This document shows positions 25,201 through 40,200 of a DNA stretch of 64,000 nt, piece by piece. Source of the DNA: Membranipora membranacea (lineage: Eukaryota; Bryozoa; Gymnolaemata; Cheilostomatida; Membraniporidae); NCBI GenBank assembly GCA_914767715.1, contig OU612070.1:28384025-28448024 (forward strand). The letters are read 5' to 3'. Both the position numbers and the translations under genes were made by a program. Positions within the stretch are counted from its first letter, which is position 1. Each line of letters starts with the position of its first letter. The notes under the pieces were generated by a model. That model made no database searches. It had not been told where the DNA came from and saw nothing but the letters and a program-made list of their open reading frames with translations.

Positions 25201-28200
25201 GTCTCAAAATCCTTCCATGTCTATTAGGGAAGGGCCCAAGGGGCTTATTTATATTAGATCTGTGGTTCTTATTGATCCAGTCAGGCAAACAGTAATATAG
25301 AGAATTAATGGACATTAGGATCAGAGAATGCTGTTTTATGCGTCCATCATAGTCTTGACCCCTTTGATCCATGATCCTAGGCTGGGTAAGCTTTTCTTTT
25401 TGATTTTATTGTATCAGAATCAGTTTTGGATAGTACTACAAAATCCTTCAATTTAATACAGCTATGTATTTCAGGACCATAAGTTTAGCATTATAAGCTA
25501 ATATGGCATCCCTTTGAAAGCCTTAATATAAGCCTAAGCCTGAAGAGCCATGTCACATCACATTCCCTGCAACAATATGGTGATGCAAGAAATGCGGGCC
25601 AATTGAAAAAAAAAAGAATATATATTATGAGCATTCAAACGATACAAAAAAGTACATCTGTCATTTCTGCTTTAAAACACATCATGTAACTGCCATGTCA
25701 ATGCCATTTTGGAGAAAATAGCTATCGACTTGAGGGAAAGCATGCCCTGGCATGATACTTGTTACTTAAACCACTGCTGCCACACAGGCAAATATGTGCT
25801 CATTGAATTCTGTATAGCTCAAAACTATATTATCATGAGGGTGCAATCTCAGCATTGTCACCTAATGGGTAAATATCATGCACAAACTGATGCCAAACTC
25901 ATACCCTGATTTTGAAGATAAGTTGGTTCAAATTATTTGCCCATTAGGTGACAATGCTGAGATTAAAGCCTCAATTAGTTATCTTGGAGCTATACTGAAT
26001 TCATTGAGCACGAATTTGCCTGAGAGGCAGCAGTAGTTCAAATATATCTAACAGCGCCAGGAAAGGTTCTGAATGAGCGCATACCCCTTATTTTGGATGT
26101 TTTCTGTTGTTGATCTCCAACCAACATCCATCTATGAGCCTTTCTGCGTCGTTATTTAAGAGGTTTCCTCAGTAGATATTTGAGAGTTTAGGCAGGTTTT
26201 TACTTTCCCCCATAAGTGTGTCTTGGTTGTCGGTGTTTGTGCCAGATTATTTCCCCATTCATAATTCATGATCAAAAAGGTGTGTGGCCAAACTTCTTCA
26301 AAACTCATTGGTGGGATTGATTGCCCCAATCAGACCAAGCTAACCACATTTTAATATCTACAGAATACCTCCACATGAGCCAACCACCATAGTAATAGTG
26401 GTTCATTTCAAACATCTTTCACAGTAAAATGCTTGTGTGTCGTTACACCAGCATCATGGTATAGTGTATGGTTAGATATATTGATGAAGCAGCTGAAGTC
26501 TATGACAGCATGTTGAGGTGCTAGCATTGTGAGAAGTGCAGATGTCTATTTGAGACTCTGAAGTTGTTTATCTAATGTTGGCCGAGTTCAGCAACTAGTC
26601 GTCATACCCTACAGGAAATCCGCGATTGTCTTCTCTCAACCAAGGTTTCACGGCTTAAAAGTTTCGTGGAGTTGTCCCCTCGCAATCTTTTTTGAATGGA
26701 ATCGCTAAAATCTGAGCATCAACAGGCATATGTACATGAGGGGACAGCTCTCAGAAATTATCACCTGGAAGAAAAAAGAAGACAACTTCGCGAAATCACA
26801 AATTATTTATTCTCATGAAACTTTTTGTCCTATATGGTAGTTGGTGGGCATTCTCTAGGAGCAATACTACATTAAAAGTTCTTTCAAGGACACCTAGGTT
26901 CTGATCTGACTAAGATTCCATCTCCCTTCTTTTTTTTTAAATGGATGTTTCTAAATTTATTATTCATGCACGAATGAAATTAAATTGAATCATGCAAAAG
27001 CGTGTTGAAAGTCTCTGCAGTATAACCTGCCAAGTCAATCGTGTACAACATTGTTATTGTTGAGCATTGAGTAGAAATGGTTATGCTCCGAACTTACATT
27101 ACATTTATATTCAAACATCACATTTCTAGTTTAATTGCACAACATTTTCTTTAACCCGATTTAAGATTTTTGGAGAGAGAGGAGTGCAAATATTAGTGCA
27201 TATAAAGTTAGTTTAGCCACAAAATTTCAAATACCTCGATCTGTAATGATCTAGATCGTATGAAACAAAATTGTGTGGCAGCTTTCTAACTTTTAGTGTA
27301 ATTAGTTTGTTTTAAGTTTCCTATATATGGTGAGAGAAAGAAAAAAAACAAATAACTTCAAATTCTCGCATAGAGGGTCCAATAATGCGTAACCGCCTCT
27401 CAGGTTTTCCCGATTCTTCAAGTGAGGGGTCAAGAGTTAGGACTGCGTAGTAATGATTGTAAAGGCTACGAGGTACTAAAGGTCTGCAGGACTGGTTTTG
27501 GGAAAATGGTTTCCGCTATTTGAAAAGGCGGAAAATGATTCTTCTTATTTTGCGAAGGCGGAAAACTCAAGACTGCAAAAGGAATTTGACCTAAAACTTG
27601 ATTATGGAATAAAAATAACTATCAGAAACATCACTTCTGTATTCATTGAGTGTTTTCTGGGTCTGAATTCACAAAATCGTTCATTTTTTTGGAAAAACGG
27701 GGGGGGGGGGGGAACGAATCTTATCATAAAACTTGGTCTTAAGACTTTGATAATTCCCATTTAGTCATTAATAAGTCAAAAATTACCGACAACTATTGCA
27801 TTATGAAAACGATCTCCTATTTATGTAAGATAATAACGCAATGTAATGTATGTAATGCATAACACACCATAAATAGTTTGAAAACTCCCACACATTCGAG
27901 GAAAGCATGTTGCTAAACACAAAAAAAAACATCGAAGAAAATAACCAGATCAACACTTAGAGTCTGTTGGGATTACAACCTTACGCTGAAAACAGACGGT
28001 GGTAATTTTGTAACGCATAAAGGAATGAGCGCATGTTCCACTTCCGCCGTAATCATCTGGTAAACAACATCATTGATTTTCTCGTCTGGAATCTTATGCT
28101 AGTACAAAAAAATAGGCGATACAAGGTCTGAAAGTAGGCTTGCTTATTTCTGTCATCAAACCTTTCTTATATGGATATGGTGATATAACGTAATCAGTTT

Positions 28201-31200
28201 GTGTTTGGTGCTGCAAGATTTTAAGCTCGAATAGGCCAACAAGCTGTTGTTGCTTAATTTTGATACAGTTAGGTTTATGAATTTATGCATTGCACATAAC
28301 ACTCTACTTATACAGAAAATGGATTTAATTCGGATATCTCCAGTAATAGTGAATTCGCGAGCCTGTCCATGGGTCAATGTATTATTTAGCAAAAACGTGA
28401 TCCATGATTTTACTGTTAGGAAGTTTCCAGTATAATGGGAAAATATGTCATACAGGGAAGGGATGTAAATTTACCTCATATTGATGTACAATGAGGCCAG
28501 AATATAGATATTAATAAGCTGCTGAAATAAATTCAACTAATAGTGCAAACTTACCAATACCTGTAAAAGTGGCTCGACTGGTATATAAGGGCCAGTCAAT
28601 GTAAAGCGATCACCCAGCCATATCAAATTCAAATGGGGTTAGCAGCATTCAAATTCCTCCTGCTTTTTCGGAATTAAGAGGAGAAGCAGTGAATTATTTT
28701 TAATGGGAATCAGACAAGCTGATGCGGAATTGTGTGATACACATGCCCAATAAATTTTCATTCCAATAATGGCAATGGAAAGTGGTGAAAATATGACTGA
28801 TGCCATACGAAATCGCCCGGTTCCGATGATTTCAAATCATCCGCTTCAAAATATACGAGCTCTTATTGGTCAATTTTGACGTTATGATTTATGGTTTTAG
28901 AGGTTGCCTAGATACCGTTGTCAAGATTGAAATTGACCGTTGTAATTAAACCCTATAATCCCAAGTGTGATGAGCCAACACAACAATAGCTATATCATAC
29001 GCTTCTATTCAACTTTATTTATGGGTGTCTGCAATCACAATTTCTTGCATAACACACTTGACCACTTGAGAACGCACCGTGGACTGGCTGTTAGAGGCGG
29101 AGACCAAGGCCATTCTCCGCCTCTCATTACATTGATCAGCCAAGGGTCTTGCCTGTCACTTCACATGATTAATCCCGTGCACCCCCTTCGATTCCTTCCT
29201 CTTAAATGAGGCTTGATAAGGGATTCCTTGTAACGTAACTACCACCACTGTGTATGCGATGGATGTATTCGTTCATTAGAGTTATACTAAAAATACTGGA
29301 CTGTCCTAAAGGGTGCTAATGCATTCCCTGAATGTTTTTCCTATTATGGATTAATTGATTTATAGTGATTATTATATTTTAAACAGGATACTACTGCTCG
29401 ACAGGGATTACTGAAGGAGCTACTGAAACCACAGAAACAGGAGGATAGGCCCGCTGTAAGTCATTCAATTACAATTGATAAATTATTATATCATTTATAA
29501 TTAATTAATTATAAATTATAAAAAATTATGTTGCGTTTGCGTCCAGTAAAAATTGAAATTCAGGCATGAAATAACAACAAAAGAATTGTGCAGCGGTATG
29601 GTCATGTAGTCAGGCACTAGTATGGCGACCATCCAATTAATCTAGTTTGGAACTACCTCCATCCCGAGCACCCAGGCAGGTCAGTCACTCTGACTTTGAA
29701 ACATAAGACCCCCCCCCCCCCACAGTGCAGACGCCACCCGTCCCGGAAGACAAGACGGCTGTGTCGCCTTCTCACCCATGAGGTTTACAATCCAGAGGTT
29801 AACTCCTGTGGTAAGCAGTGACCGTTCCCCTCTGCAGTTGGTGGTCCTCTTAGACTGGAATAATTTGTTTGACCAAGTGCAAGTTTTTGAGGTTCTTTCA
29901 ACGTCTAGTTCATAGTTAAAATTGGGTTTTTGGAAATGAATTAAAAATCGGTATTTAAATAGCATATCAATAGGCAATATTCGCAATTCTTCAAAATATG
30001 TAGTGACATGACCCCGAGGGGGAATTTTCAAGATAGTTCTTAGAGCTGCTGTTTGGAGGAGCTAAATTTGGTTGAGATGACAATCTGCAGCATGCCCATA
30101 TTGATCATAGTTTTTTGATCTAAATATGGTCAGGCACAACGCATCAGGAACAGAGTTAAATTCAGCCGTTTAAAGAACGGCTGCTGTGTGATGTTCGTTG
30201 AAAACTTTTTTTGTCTTTATATGCTCAGCAAGTCTCTCATATCTGTTGCCTTTTTGCTAAACATGAATCATGACCCATGTAGCATTGGCCACTATTGGTG
30301 AAATTATGGTACCTTCTGAGTTGACATTACAAAAGCTCACTCCTCATGGGTATATCTGGTCTTATCATATTAGGTGTTTTTCATAGACATTAATGAAACA
30401 TCATTATTTAGTCTTTTGTGTTTCCATCCATTTGCTCCTGGTTATTTTGCAATACAGTGACAAAGACTAACTCCCTGAGTGAACAAATGGGTCTAAATTT
30501 ATTGCTCTCAGACACTTATGACATGACGATTGACCAAAATGCTGAGTAGGGAGTTTGTGCACATCATGGTAACATCTTATCTTATCGTATTGAAAAGAGT
30601 TAAACCTAGTGTCAAACCCATGTTGGTGATTGTATACCTCATAGATTATCCCTCCAACATTCAACCACTGCTGACACAAATGGGCTTTGGCCAGCAGAGC
30701 CACCAGTCAAAAAATTAAATTGAGGGTTGTGGCATCGAAACATCTAGCCCGTAGCTTTGCATGCTATATGAGTTATATAAGCATATAGATTTACATGGGG
30801 CTTAGGTCAATGCACAGACATTTCCTAATTTTGATGACCAGCCGTGTATCAATTGTCACATGTAAATCTATATGAAAAAATTCATTTTAAAAACCTGGAT
30901 TACTCATAGTCATAGCCCATGTATCCTAGCAAAAAATGACAATAATATGGTGTATAGCTTGAAGATTGGACATTTCAGAAAAGTTGGAAATCAGTCTTTA
31001 GGATTAATACAAAATGAATTATGACCTATCAAAGGTGGTTATTTCTGCATGACAAAACTCCATTGTAACTTATATATATTCTGAAATTGGCAGGTGGCCA
31101 GATTGATGAATTTCCCCCAGTGGATAAAAACCGCAGGCACTATAACGATCATTGAAGTGTCATCTCTATATGTCCTTACTCTGTGATCTTATCTTATCGT

Positions 31201-34200
31201 ATTGAAAAGAGTTAAACCTATCCATGTTGGTGATTGTATACCTCATAGATTATCCCTCCAACATTCAACCACTGCTCACACAACTGGGCATTGGCCAGCA
31301 GAGCCACCAGTCAAAAATTTAAATGGAGGGTTTTGGCATCAAAACATCTAGCCAGTAGCTTTGCGTGTTTTATGAGTTGTATGAGCTCTCAAAAAGTAGG
31401 GAGTAATTTTTTCCCCAGCCTGATTGGTCAGTGTCAACTTTTGTCATCACTAAGGGCGGATAGCTGGGGAAGAAAATACTCCCTACTTTTTGATAGCTCA
31501 TATAACTCCACGCAAAGCTACTGGCTAGATTTTTTGATGCCACAACCCTCTATTTAAATTTTTGACTGGTGGCTCTGCTGGCCAAAGCCCATTTGTGTCA
31601 GCAGTGGTTTAAGGTTATATATTATCCAGTGACGGTAATACCGTTGTTTTTTATCTCCGGCATCTAATGATCTTGTTAATTGTTTGTTATTTTTAGCAGA
31701 AGAGTAGGCGACAGACGTGGTGTCCCGGTCCGGGCCGGAAGGCTGGCTTGCCTTTGTTAGATTTGAGCGCTAACACAAACAGCTTTGATAATTCTGCCAT
31801 GGATCTCGACAACAACGGTAAACAGGCGTCATGTTGCCATTGCATTGGCCCCTATTTCAATACTATGAAATTACCGAAATTACTTCATAATAAATGAAGA
31901 CTACCCAAGGACCCACAGATTCGCATGGTATAAAAGGATGGTGGAAAAAGTGCCTCCCATTCACTGCGTTATGTTGGCAGAGTCTCCTGGAAGTGCAATA
32001 CAAGAAACAAGCACTTCCGGGAAACTGTGACATCATACTGCAGAGAATGGGAGTTACCTTCCCTTACGGGAGGCACTTTTCCACCATCAATAGTTCATGC
32101 CAAGTAGAGCATTATATTTTTTACTATGCAAATCTGACAAAACTTTATCATAATTGACTGCCTGACTATACATGGTTGGTCTTTGGGTAGAAGTTGAACC
32201 TGAAGTTGTTTTGCCCACATTTTATCCGTCTATTAGAAGTGTTTTCTATCACAAGTACAGACACGTACTCAGTAGATATTTATCTACCATATCTACCAAG
32301 GTTACTATCCTTCAAGGTCCCTATGTGCGTTACAGAAGTACAAGTTTCTCTCTCTCACATATTCTGTAGATACGAGTGCGATGAGTAGTGGTATGGGAGC
32401 CTTTAAGAGGCCAGCACCGCCATGTAAAGTCACCAACAGACGTAAGAGACCTGCTTACGCTCCTGCTACGGACTCTCTCCCCGAAGAGGAGGAGTTTGGG
32501 GATCCAAGAGGTATGACTAGTTACGGCTTATTCACTTATTCGTTATCTTTGCATACATAAAAAACATTTTGTTGGAAATTACACACATATACATGAGCAT
32601 ATATATATGCTTCAAGTGTAGTGTAAATAGAAGCTGGTCAACACGCTGTAAGTTTAGTTTATTAGTTTAGATTAAATTAAGTAATGTAATAGATAGTAAA
32701 ATGGATGATGCTCTTTAAAAGCATTGCATAGATAAGTATAGATTAGCGGAAATAAAAATGCTTCATTTATGGGCATGTGAACCACTATCATTGGTATCGA
32801 TATGGGTATTTCATGGAAAAAACATTCCTACAAGAAAAATGTATGCAAGAATATCAAACTACAAAAATTGAGGGAGGTTATCATAAATAGTCCTCAATTG
32901 TTCATGTCTACTAAAGCCTGGCTTACCACAAAATATTTGATTTTGATCATTACTGAATTCTTAAACTTATCACGATGAGTCCTGCTGTGTGCAAACTTTG
33001 CATGACAACCAAATTCATTGTCCGACTGGTCCAGGATGACCAGGGAAACATCGGTCTATCTCCCTCAGAATAAAACTAGTAGGCTCAATGCGTAATAACA
33101 TGTGTTTGGCAACTGAAAGATTTACACTGGCCTCCCTTGTCTCCCCTGCTTCGGAGCAGAAATAGCCTATACGATAGTATGTCTGCGCTATAGCTGTCGT
33201 ATCTTGGCCTTGTGACAATACTCTATAGATAGCTAACGCCCAGCTACAGTATTCCTTCGCTTTATACAGTTGTTCCTGAGAGCCATGGTTATTACCTAGG
33301 TTAAATAGCGCCCGTGCCAATTTGTAATAATTCTGTTGCGTTTTATACCTGGACAGTGCTTGTCCCAGCGTACGATCAGCTTTTTTGGCTAGCCTCATAT
33401 CCTTGTACAGGTTACCCAAGTTGTTTAATGTATCAGCTATGTCCTCGCTAAGAACATCCGAACATGTCTGTCTGTAAGATGATAAGGCTTCGAGATACAT
33501 CCCCTCAGCTTCCTGAAACTCATTACTTTGGTCATAGGAATGAGCGAGAGTGAATAGGGCGTTCCCTAATTCCTTGTACATTTCTGGTTTCTTGTATTCG
33601 GACTCTGCTACCATACCTCTCATGACAGCGATGCTTTGTTGATAGTATTCTCTTGCTTCTTCACCTTGTTGTAGTATAGTATGGGTCTCTGCTATGCTAT
33701 ACAGTGACTTAGAAACATCCCTGGTGCTCCTTCCCCCTGATATCTCTTTGCTTATAGTCAATGCTTTGAATTGGAATTCGAGTGATTTGTTGAATTGGAA
33801 CGACACTTGGTATAATTTGCCGAGATTATGAAGCACAGATACCGTAACGGGCACTGCGACGTTCTCTCCAAACAGGTCTGATATTCCGCTCAAGGTTCTC
33901 AATAAATATTCTTCTGCTAGCTCGTGTCTCTCCTGCTGAAGGTAGATCTCACCCAATCCATTCATGTGAATCAGAATGTTTGGTGTGAGGACCGATATTT
34001 TATTTGGCCTTTTCTTGGGTGATAGTCTGACCAGGTCTATCTGCGGCTTGGGTTTAGGGGTGGGTGTGAGAGGATTCCTGTGGTAGTCTGTGAGGGTGGC
34101 ATCTGGTTGAATGTTTAACTCTAATTGAATGGCCAGTACAAGTTGCTTCTCAGCCTTCGCGTATTCACCCCTTTTTTCATAAATATCGGCTAAAAGTGAA

Positions 34201-37200
34201 TGTTCTTCTATATGGCTCAAGATATTCCTTTGATCATAAGGTTCACGGACAGCAGGAAGTAGCAGCGCAATCGCCTCCTCTTGTTGCCCAAGCCGCATCA
34301 TGGATAATGCGATTCTTGCCCGACAGTCCTTGAACCCCTCGTTGTGTGTGTAACTGTAAAGTTCAAGTGCAGCTCTGTCCTCGCTGCACCAGCACAGTGT
34401 CTCTGATACGACATAAATAATGACGGAATGTAAATCTTCATTGTACAGTTTTATTCGTTCGAGCACTGCTGTGACGGGGTCCTCGAGCAAGTGTTCGCCG
34501 CACATATGTTTTAGTGATGCCAGAGCTTGTTGAAATCTTCCGCTAAAGAACTGAGCGATAACCTTTGACCAAGCTGCCGTTGTAGTGAAGCTCAGATTTT
34601 GTAAATCTTTCGGTTCAAACTTGTTATCACGTGCAGACAGGCTGTATTTTAACGGGAAAAGCTTTTCCCATAACCGTGAGAAGAGAATGCTGGGGATGAA
34701 CCATCGCCTGTGTTCTGTAGCTGCTACTTTGGTGGTTGGTCCGAATTGCTCAGCGACTGACATCCTGTCATCGTGGGAGTCGTGATGAAGGTAGGCAGAG
34801 AGACGTATGTAGACAGCAGCGGCCAGACAGAAGCTGAGAGAGTCACCGAGGTCCGGAGATAGTCTCTTGGAGTTTATCAGCTTCTCCAGGCTGTCCCATG
34901 ATGTTCTAGCCGCTGCTCCTAGAAGGATGCTCACATCCATGAGGAATATAGATGGATATCGGTAAAGTTCTTTTTTCACGTTGACGTTGAATCCTTTGTG
35001 AACCAAGTCATCATTTGGCACAAAATTGAATTTCCTGACATCACTTTGAAGCATCTCCAAATTCATCTTTTTCCTTAACTCATTAGGAACCTCTACTTCG
35101 ATTAACTTTCTGAATTTCTGTATGAGATCTCGTCCTTTCTCTTGGCTTGAGTAGAATGCGCTGGTATAAGTCAGTATAGCGGTGAGGTCTCCCCTCAGGG
35201 CTTCCTTTTGTGGGTTATTGAGGACCATCAGGTATCGATCGGCCAAATCCTGAGGCGTAACAATGAAGTGGTTGTGTTGGCCTTCGCCGCCGTTCCCTGT
35301 TGGAATGTTTCCTGCACTATCGGCGAGGCCATCAATCTTGAAGCCGTTTAGGGCTTGGTCATCAAACCACCCTTTTAGTTCAACGATAGCCATATAAGAT
35401 AGCTTAGTCTCTCCCAAGTTTCCAATTATGAAATAAGACGTCAGTGCCAGCTTCTCAAAATATCTAACCGTCTCCTTGGTAGAATTCGCTATCAGAAATA
35501 AGTATTCCAGGTCTGAGTATGGAGTTGCTTCCCCTTTGGGAAGGGAGCCTATAGCAACAGCCTGAAATTCACATGGCACAGATTCCACTAGTGTGTTGAG
35601 GCTTTCACTGATGATACTTCCGGCAAAGCTGCACATCTTTTCAGAACAGCTTATCGAAATGCTTTTCATTCTTCTGTAGAACTCTTCATCAGCAGATGAA
35701 AACCCGCTGTCATTGTTGTTGTATCTGTCTACAACATTTTGAGCTTCTAACCGCTGAGATCTGCAATCTGCTCTGATTCTTTCAAGATCCGACTTCAGTT
35801 TCCCGATAGTCTGTTTGTGTTGACCATAGCTGACTTTGGAGTTTTCTCCCCAGTAAAGCTGCTGCATGTGAAATGCTTTCTCAGCCCATGAATCCTCGTC
35901 TGGCTTCCTCACAGACACAGAGTTGTATAGACTGTGAGCCTATCAATGACAAAAAATAACAACTGTGAAAAGATACAACCCCTCAGCAGTATCTCAGGTC
36001 GATATTAGGATCAATATTTGGTAACAATTCCTAGGGAGCTGCGCCCTACCATGTCTCATAAACTAAATGTTTTGAGAGCACTTTTGTAAAGCATCAAAGT
36101 TTAGATCAGGCGGAGATATGGCATTTAAACAAGCAAAATCAGGGAATTGACCTAAAATGCTATAAACCTTTTAAAAAATCTAAGAGGACAGGGTTTTTCT
36201 GGGCTTGCATGGAATGTTTCCTACATAAACTAAAGTACTAGGTAGGGAGCTTCCCTTGAAACTCCTTTACATTAATTTATGAATTTGATAGCTTTTACCT
36301 TCAAACAATCTGTCCAGTTCTTAGTTTTGTGGAACCTTCTCATATAATGGTCTGCAAGTCCTGCCAAGTGAGGTGCTTGTCTCTCCAGATTAAACTTTCC
36401 ATATCTGTGGTAATCTCTCTTGAAGTCTTTTAGGTATCGATATTTTCCGGACATTCTAACAAACATAGGTTTAATACAAAACTAAAATTCGGTGCAAATA
36501 TAATAAATAAGTTGTGTAAAGATCAATCCAAATGTCCAAAATTTGAACTAAAAATGAAAATTTTCAGTGTTTCCTGATTTCAATTATACCTACCTAGAAT
36601 CTCAAAGATCGCTACTGGTACACAGCTTTCAACACTAAACACCACTTTGGCTGTCAGTTACTTGGTGTACACACTTTGTGACCACAAAATAGAATGTCAG
36701 AGTGATGATAAAAACACCTATAGTCATTATCTACCAGTTCGTCAGACTGTATATAGTAAGAGGCCTAATGTTTATCTTGTTATCAGTGATCTGGTATTTG
36801 AGAACGCTGTGTATAAAACATATCACATGATTATAGAGATAAGGTCCACCTGATGTACTTTTAAATGGGGAGACGGGTCCATCAAACAAAGCTCTAACTT
36901 TGTAACTTACCGATAATTTGATAGATCAGAATAATTTTGCTTTTTTGGAGGGAAAATGTCCAGGTGTTTGAAAATGATATATGCACATTCGGTTTTTTAA
37001 ATGTCCCATCCTGTGACTGTAGGTAAAAAAGTGAGCACAAAAAAGTATTGAGCAGTATTTTGCTAACAAACCATTACCTCAGAACATGCGACTGAATGCG
37101 GTGTAATTTGTATTGTAGAAAAACTAGAGGGTAGGAAAAGTGATCCGACAGCCCTAACCTCAGCCTCCCCGCCCACTGACACGGAGATGCAGCAGCTTAA

Positions 37201-40200
37201 GAATACCATCATCAAACTTCAAGGTGGGGAGTTTATTTTGTAACCGCTGCAAAACATCGGAGAACTAACCTGTGTTTGAGGAAGGTCGAGCAGGCTACTC
37301 TCCATCAAGGCACAAATTCTGGTTCTACTGTACAATCACTACATAACAAACCCAGATTTAATGCATCCCAATCCTGTCATGATTCACAGTGTATCAGATA
37401 AATCTTCATAATCGCTATCAGTAGAATTGAGTCTGGTGAATATAAGCAATGAGTTATGTACCCCTGTTCAATTATAAGATATGATTAGTTTTAAAATTAT
37501 GATACAGAATACACATTATCAGTGACCTTAATTGATCACTCTGAGTTAATCATCTATCATATAATGTTATTATCACTAAGTCTATGCTTTTCACCTATTT
37601 CATATTTTTCGGTCATTCTTTGTTGTAGCTGAAAATGCAGAGCTCATGTCTAAAACGACAGATCTAGATTCCATCAAGCACGAGCTTGAATCATCAAACA
37701 GCAAAGTGCTACAACTGGAATGTACTAAAACAGATCTTGAATCGAAGCTAAGTGCTGCTGAACCCAACGAAGACATCATTTCAGAGAAAAATAAAACTGC
37801 AATTGAAATTCTGAGTGAGGAGTTGTCTGTTCTGAAAGAAAAGCTTGTAGAATATGGAAGTTTGGAGGCCGAACTCAACCAGCTCAAAGTTGATCATGGA
37901 GTGAAGGATGAGGCATTATTGGATGTGAGAAGACAGCTGCTCGAGAGTGAAGAGAGTTCTCAGAAAGCAGCTAAGGCACTTGCAGAGTTTCAGGAGGCTC
38001 AATGCAAGCAAAGTGAAGAACTTGCAGATTTGAGAGAGAAACTAAGAATAACTTCTGAAGATGACAACACAGGCCCGGCAGAGTTAGAAACCAGGAATGC
38101 GGAACTAGCCGAAAGGGTAGAGCAATTACTCTCAACAGTTGAGGACTTGCGTAAACTAGCAGGTGAGGCTGACATCAAGATTCAAGAGAAGGATAGTGTG
38201 CTGGAAAGTTTGAGATCCGAGCAATCAGAAGTGTTAAAGAAAATACAAGAGGACACCTTGAATATGATACAGGAGAAAGATGCCGAAATTGAAAGATTGA
38301 AATTATCTTCACTTCAGTCAGGTGAGCAGCGAGAAGATGAACGAGACCAGGAGATGAGAGACAATCTGAGGGAGACGAAGGAATCTCTGGAGAAGGCACA
38401 GACTGAGGTGGAGAGGTTGGAGAAAGCCCAGCAAGAGTCTGTGGATGATCTGAGAACAAAAGAGGAAGAACTCGAGCATCTTAGAGCCCTTATATCAGAT
38501 TCTGAGACGAAGGTCAGCACTGAATCTGCAGGTTCAGATAACACTTATGAAGAGTTAATCGCTAAGACTGAACAGCTACAGAAGTCACTGGATGATCAGC
38601 GAGTAGAGCAATGTGAGGAGGTAAGGAAGATACAAGCTAACTATGAGAGTATCATACAGGAGAGAGACGCTGAGGTCCTGAGAATGAGGGTGGTGGAGGA
38701 GAGTGGTGAGAAGCCAGAAGATGATGTACTCAAACTTACAGACATCCTTCAGGACAGGGAATCCGAGATTGCGGAGCTGAAAGTTGAGCTTGAGAGTTCT
38801 CAGAAGAAGAGTGTTCAGTTGAAGCAAGAACTCGATTCAGTACCTGCCCAACAGCAAGATACTACTGGTGTGGAATCGAGCACTGCTGTATCAAACCCTG
38901 ATGATGTACGCGCTACAGAGAATGATGAGTCAGCATCCCAGTCTATGGTCAGCGACCCTGCTACTGACAGTAAACTTGAAGAGAAGGACGCTGTGATAGC
39001 AGAGTTAAGGGAGGACCTTAATTTAGCCAGAGAAAGCCTGCAGGATATTGACGATCTATCGTCTGAGATAGACATCCTCCGGATGGAGAAGAATGAGATC
39101 GTGCAGCAGAAGGATGAGGTTGTGGAAGCAAAGCTGGCTGAGATCTCTGAGCTGCGAGCTGAGCTGGTCTCTGTTAAAGAGAAGCTGACAGAGAGTGAAA
39201 GTAAATCCGGTGAGTCAAATTATGTTGTGTTTTGATCAAACTCATACTGAAGCCGTCACTTAATTTGTTCCAAAAAGTGGGTCATCAGAGAGTAGAACTT
39301 AATACCATATAATTCTCTTTGTTTTGTTTTACCTCTTGGTTTCGTTGGCGACTTTTAACACTATGTTTTACTCAGACGAGTTAAAATAATCATGGCAGTT
39401 CCAAGAATGTTTATATAACATAGAGTTATTTCTTAGTCCCTAATTATTTACTCATTTACTCACCTCTCTTTTTTAACAATAATTAACCGATCTGCTCAAA
39501 TTTACGTTTGCTGTGTTGATAATGCTATGACTAAATTTGATTTCAGTAGGAGAGGTAGATGAGGATGACGTTCTGTCACTGAGGCAGCAGCTGGAGGAGA
39601 TGAGAACTGCGCTAGATGGAAACGAGGCTCTGTCGTCAGAACTCGACATTGTGAAGATGGAGAAGCAGGAGATTGTGAGGATGAAGGAGGAGGAGATTTC
39701 AGCTCAGAACGCAACGTTGGACGGGATGAAACAGAGAATAGAGGAGCTGGAGCTGATGTCTTCTGAACTGGACGTGCTGAAGATGGAGAAGAATGAAATC
39801 CTGCAGCTCAAGGAGGCGGAGATTGCTGATCTTAACTCAAAATTAACAGATATTCAATCCCAGGAAACCTCAACATCTGAGAAAACAGATGAGGGTCTGC
39901 TCGCAGAATTAGAAGTGCTGAGATCACAGGCTATTAAACACGCTGACCTTACAGTCAGTCTGAGTCATAGACATCTGGTGGAAGAGCTGGAGGCGCTGAA
40001 GGAGGCATGCCGTGAACAACAAAGTCCTTCCATCCCAACTGATAAAGCTGAATGTCCTGCAGAGGAAACAGTGATGGATGTTGGGGTCACACAGGAAGCT
40101 GCCGCTGATACTGAGGGAGATCCCGTACTTGAGACTACGAGAGTTGTCAATGCAGGCTCTCAAGAGAGCAGTGCTACTGAAGGAGCACTCAGCACTGTGA

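Noticed and set aside
31291-31557. 88-codon plus-strand ORF
   Set aside because: Lies over the hairpin formed by the second and third copies of the intron 11 repeat.
38175-39075. Several Ser-rich minus-strand ORFs opposite CENPE exon 15
   Set aside because: Reverse complements of Glu/Lys-rich coiled-coil codons commonly lack stops; the plus strand is the coding one.
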